A stretch of DNA of 12,989 bases from an uncultured Selenomonas sp. GTDB lineage: Bacteria > Bacillota > Negativicutes > Selenomonadales > Selenomonadaceae. Positions 12,580 through 12,989 of this stretch are shown here, one piece after another; the first letter of the stretch is position 1, and the number at the start of each line of letters is the position of its first letter. Under the pieces are notes generated by a model. It ran no database searches, had not been told where the DNA came from, and worked only from the letters and a program-made list of their open reading frames with translations. The DNA lies in NCBI GenBank assembly GCA_905373085.1, contig CAJPRR010000050.1, forward strand, positions 1-12,989, in the 5' to 3' direction. A program made the position numbers and the translations under genes.

Positions 12580-12684
12580 GGCGCGAGCGGCAAAGATTCC
12601 CTTCCTGTCTCATCGTTCTGCCGGGCCCTCTCGTCACAGGCTGCGAGCGCAGCTTCGAGGAGCGCTGCGGCCATGCATGTTTCC

Positions 12685-12989
12685 TCAGCCGGGCAGATTC
12701 AGCGTGTACGATTTGTCGCCGATCACGACGACGGCGCTCTTGTCCGAAAGCGACTGCAGCAGCACGCCTTCTTTTTCCTCGCCTTCGGCGAGGAAAAAAT
12801 CATGCCCGCCGACCGACAGCAGGAGCACGGTTCCAACATTGCTCGTCACCGTGCCGCGCACAGGCAATCGCCGGGACGACAAGGGTTCGGCTTCGCCTAG
12901 CGGCATCGCCGGCAAGTCCGACGCTGCCGCTGTGCCGCAGGTGCGCGGCACGGTGACGAGCAATGTTGGAACCGTGCTCCTGCTGTCGG
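12685..12989 (-). CDS. PilP/GspC-like HR-domain protein, C-terminal part (5' end outside or rearranged)
   Basis: The frame is open to the window edge; 100 residues are visible. The last ~55 residues, starting at LPVRGTVTSNVGTVLLLSV, follow the pattern of the HR domain of GspC/PilP: a strand, a glycine turn, FFLAEGEEKEGVLLQSL, then AVVVIGDKSYTLNLPG. Before it lies a Pro/Ala/Glu/Ser linker. In type IV pilus and type II systems this inner-membrane-anchored domain docks on the N0 domain of the secretin, encoded directly downstream here. The outermost ~16 codons (12941-12989) are an exact inverted copy of a segment within the HR domain, so that part may not be genuine coding sequence. Confidence 0.6.
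   Translation of the reverse strand, partial: DSRSTVPTLLVTVPRTCGTAAASDLPAMPLGEAEPLSSRRLPVRGTVTSNVGTVLLLSVGGHDFFLAEGEEKEGVLLQSLSDKSAVVVIGDKSYTLNLPG
12813..12861 (+). repeat. Inner arm of a 49-bp perfect inverted repeat
   Basis: Exact reverse complement of 12941-12989, separated by 79 bp. This arm lies within the HR-domain coding sequence and encodes VRGTVTSNVGTVLLLS on the minus strand, which looks like the original copy. Confidence 0.9.
12941..12989 (-). repeat. Outer arm of the 49-bp inverted repeat, reaching the window edge
   Basis: Reverse complement of 12813-12861. The match runs to the very last base, so the true repeat may be longer. The arm gives an unrelated peptide in the gene's frame. 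A fold-back artefact at a contig end is the simplest reading; a genuine or invertible repeat is the alternative. Confidence 0.9.

Noticed and set aside
12564..12674. Secretin start at the ATG at 12674
   Set aside because: The extra 37 residues are hydrophilic and would bury the signal peptide; the ATG at 12563 has a much better ribosome site.

Overview
The window looks like a chromosomal piece of a fairly GC-rich diderm Firmicute of the Negativicutes, most like Selenomonas and its relatives. Three things point there. The Fe-S assembly operon carries SufU, the Firmicutes/Actinobacteria-type sulfur acceptor. The potassium transporter is of the KtrAB type common in Firmicutes. A secretin and a neighbouring PilP/GspC-like protein imply an outer membrane. 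The taxon is inferred from gene content and composition, not from a search.

Layout, left to right. (1) 1-459 (+) is the 3' end of an Ala/Pro/Glu-rich protein with a small conserved C-terminal domain and a strong terminator. (2) 513-763 holds a composite repeat element: two 81-bp direct copies flanking a large inverted repeat. (3) 848-1963 (-) encodes a lipoprotein MsrA-MsrB fusion for repair of oxidised methionine outside the cytoplasm. (4) 2222-4208 (+) is ktrB-ktrA, a K+ channel subunit and its RCK gating subunit, with its own promoter and terminator. (5) 4316-4392 (+) is tRNA-Arg(CCT) with its own promoter and terminator. (6) 4462-5337 (-) encodes a PAS-like plus degenerate GGDEF protein. 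(7) 5526-10197 (-) is a complete sufC-sufB-sufD-sufS-sufU operon. (8) 10198-10551 is the suf regulatory region: a near-consensus sigma-70 promoter, a Fur-box-like palindrome, and a leader of about 230 nt that contains a second copy of the composite repeat element. (9) 10552-12989 (-) is the end of an envelope/pilus operon: a PilP/GspC-like protein (cut by the window edge), a PilQ/GspD-type secretin, and a LuxR/NarL-type response regulator that overlaps the secretin by 4 bp.

The suf genes form one pathway. SufS takes sulfur from cysteine, SufU accepts it, and SufBCD assembles the cluster. MsrAB and Suf are both typical oxidative- or iron-stress functions, but nothing in the sequence shows that they are co-regulated.

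The least explained item is the repeated element (H1-H2-H1 hairpins). It occurs once in a non-coding gap after a terminator and once inside the predicted suf leader transcript. The two loci differ by a compensatory base-pair change in H1. They also share H2 architecture (a 5-bp closing stem, then a 5x5 internal loop, then a long stem) although the H2 stem sequence is completely different. This suggests selection on a folded RNA or DNA structure. A second oddity is a perfect 49-bp inverted repeat whose outer arm ends exactly at the last base of the window; it is either an assembly fold-back or a truncated, possibly invertible, repeat.
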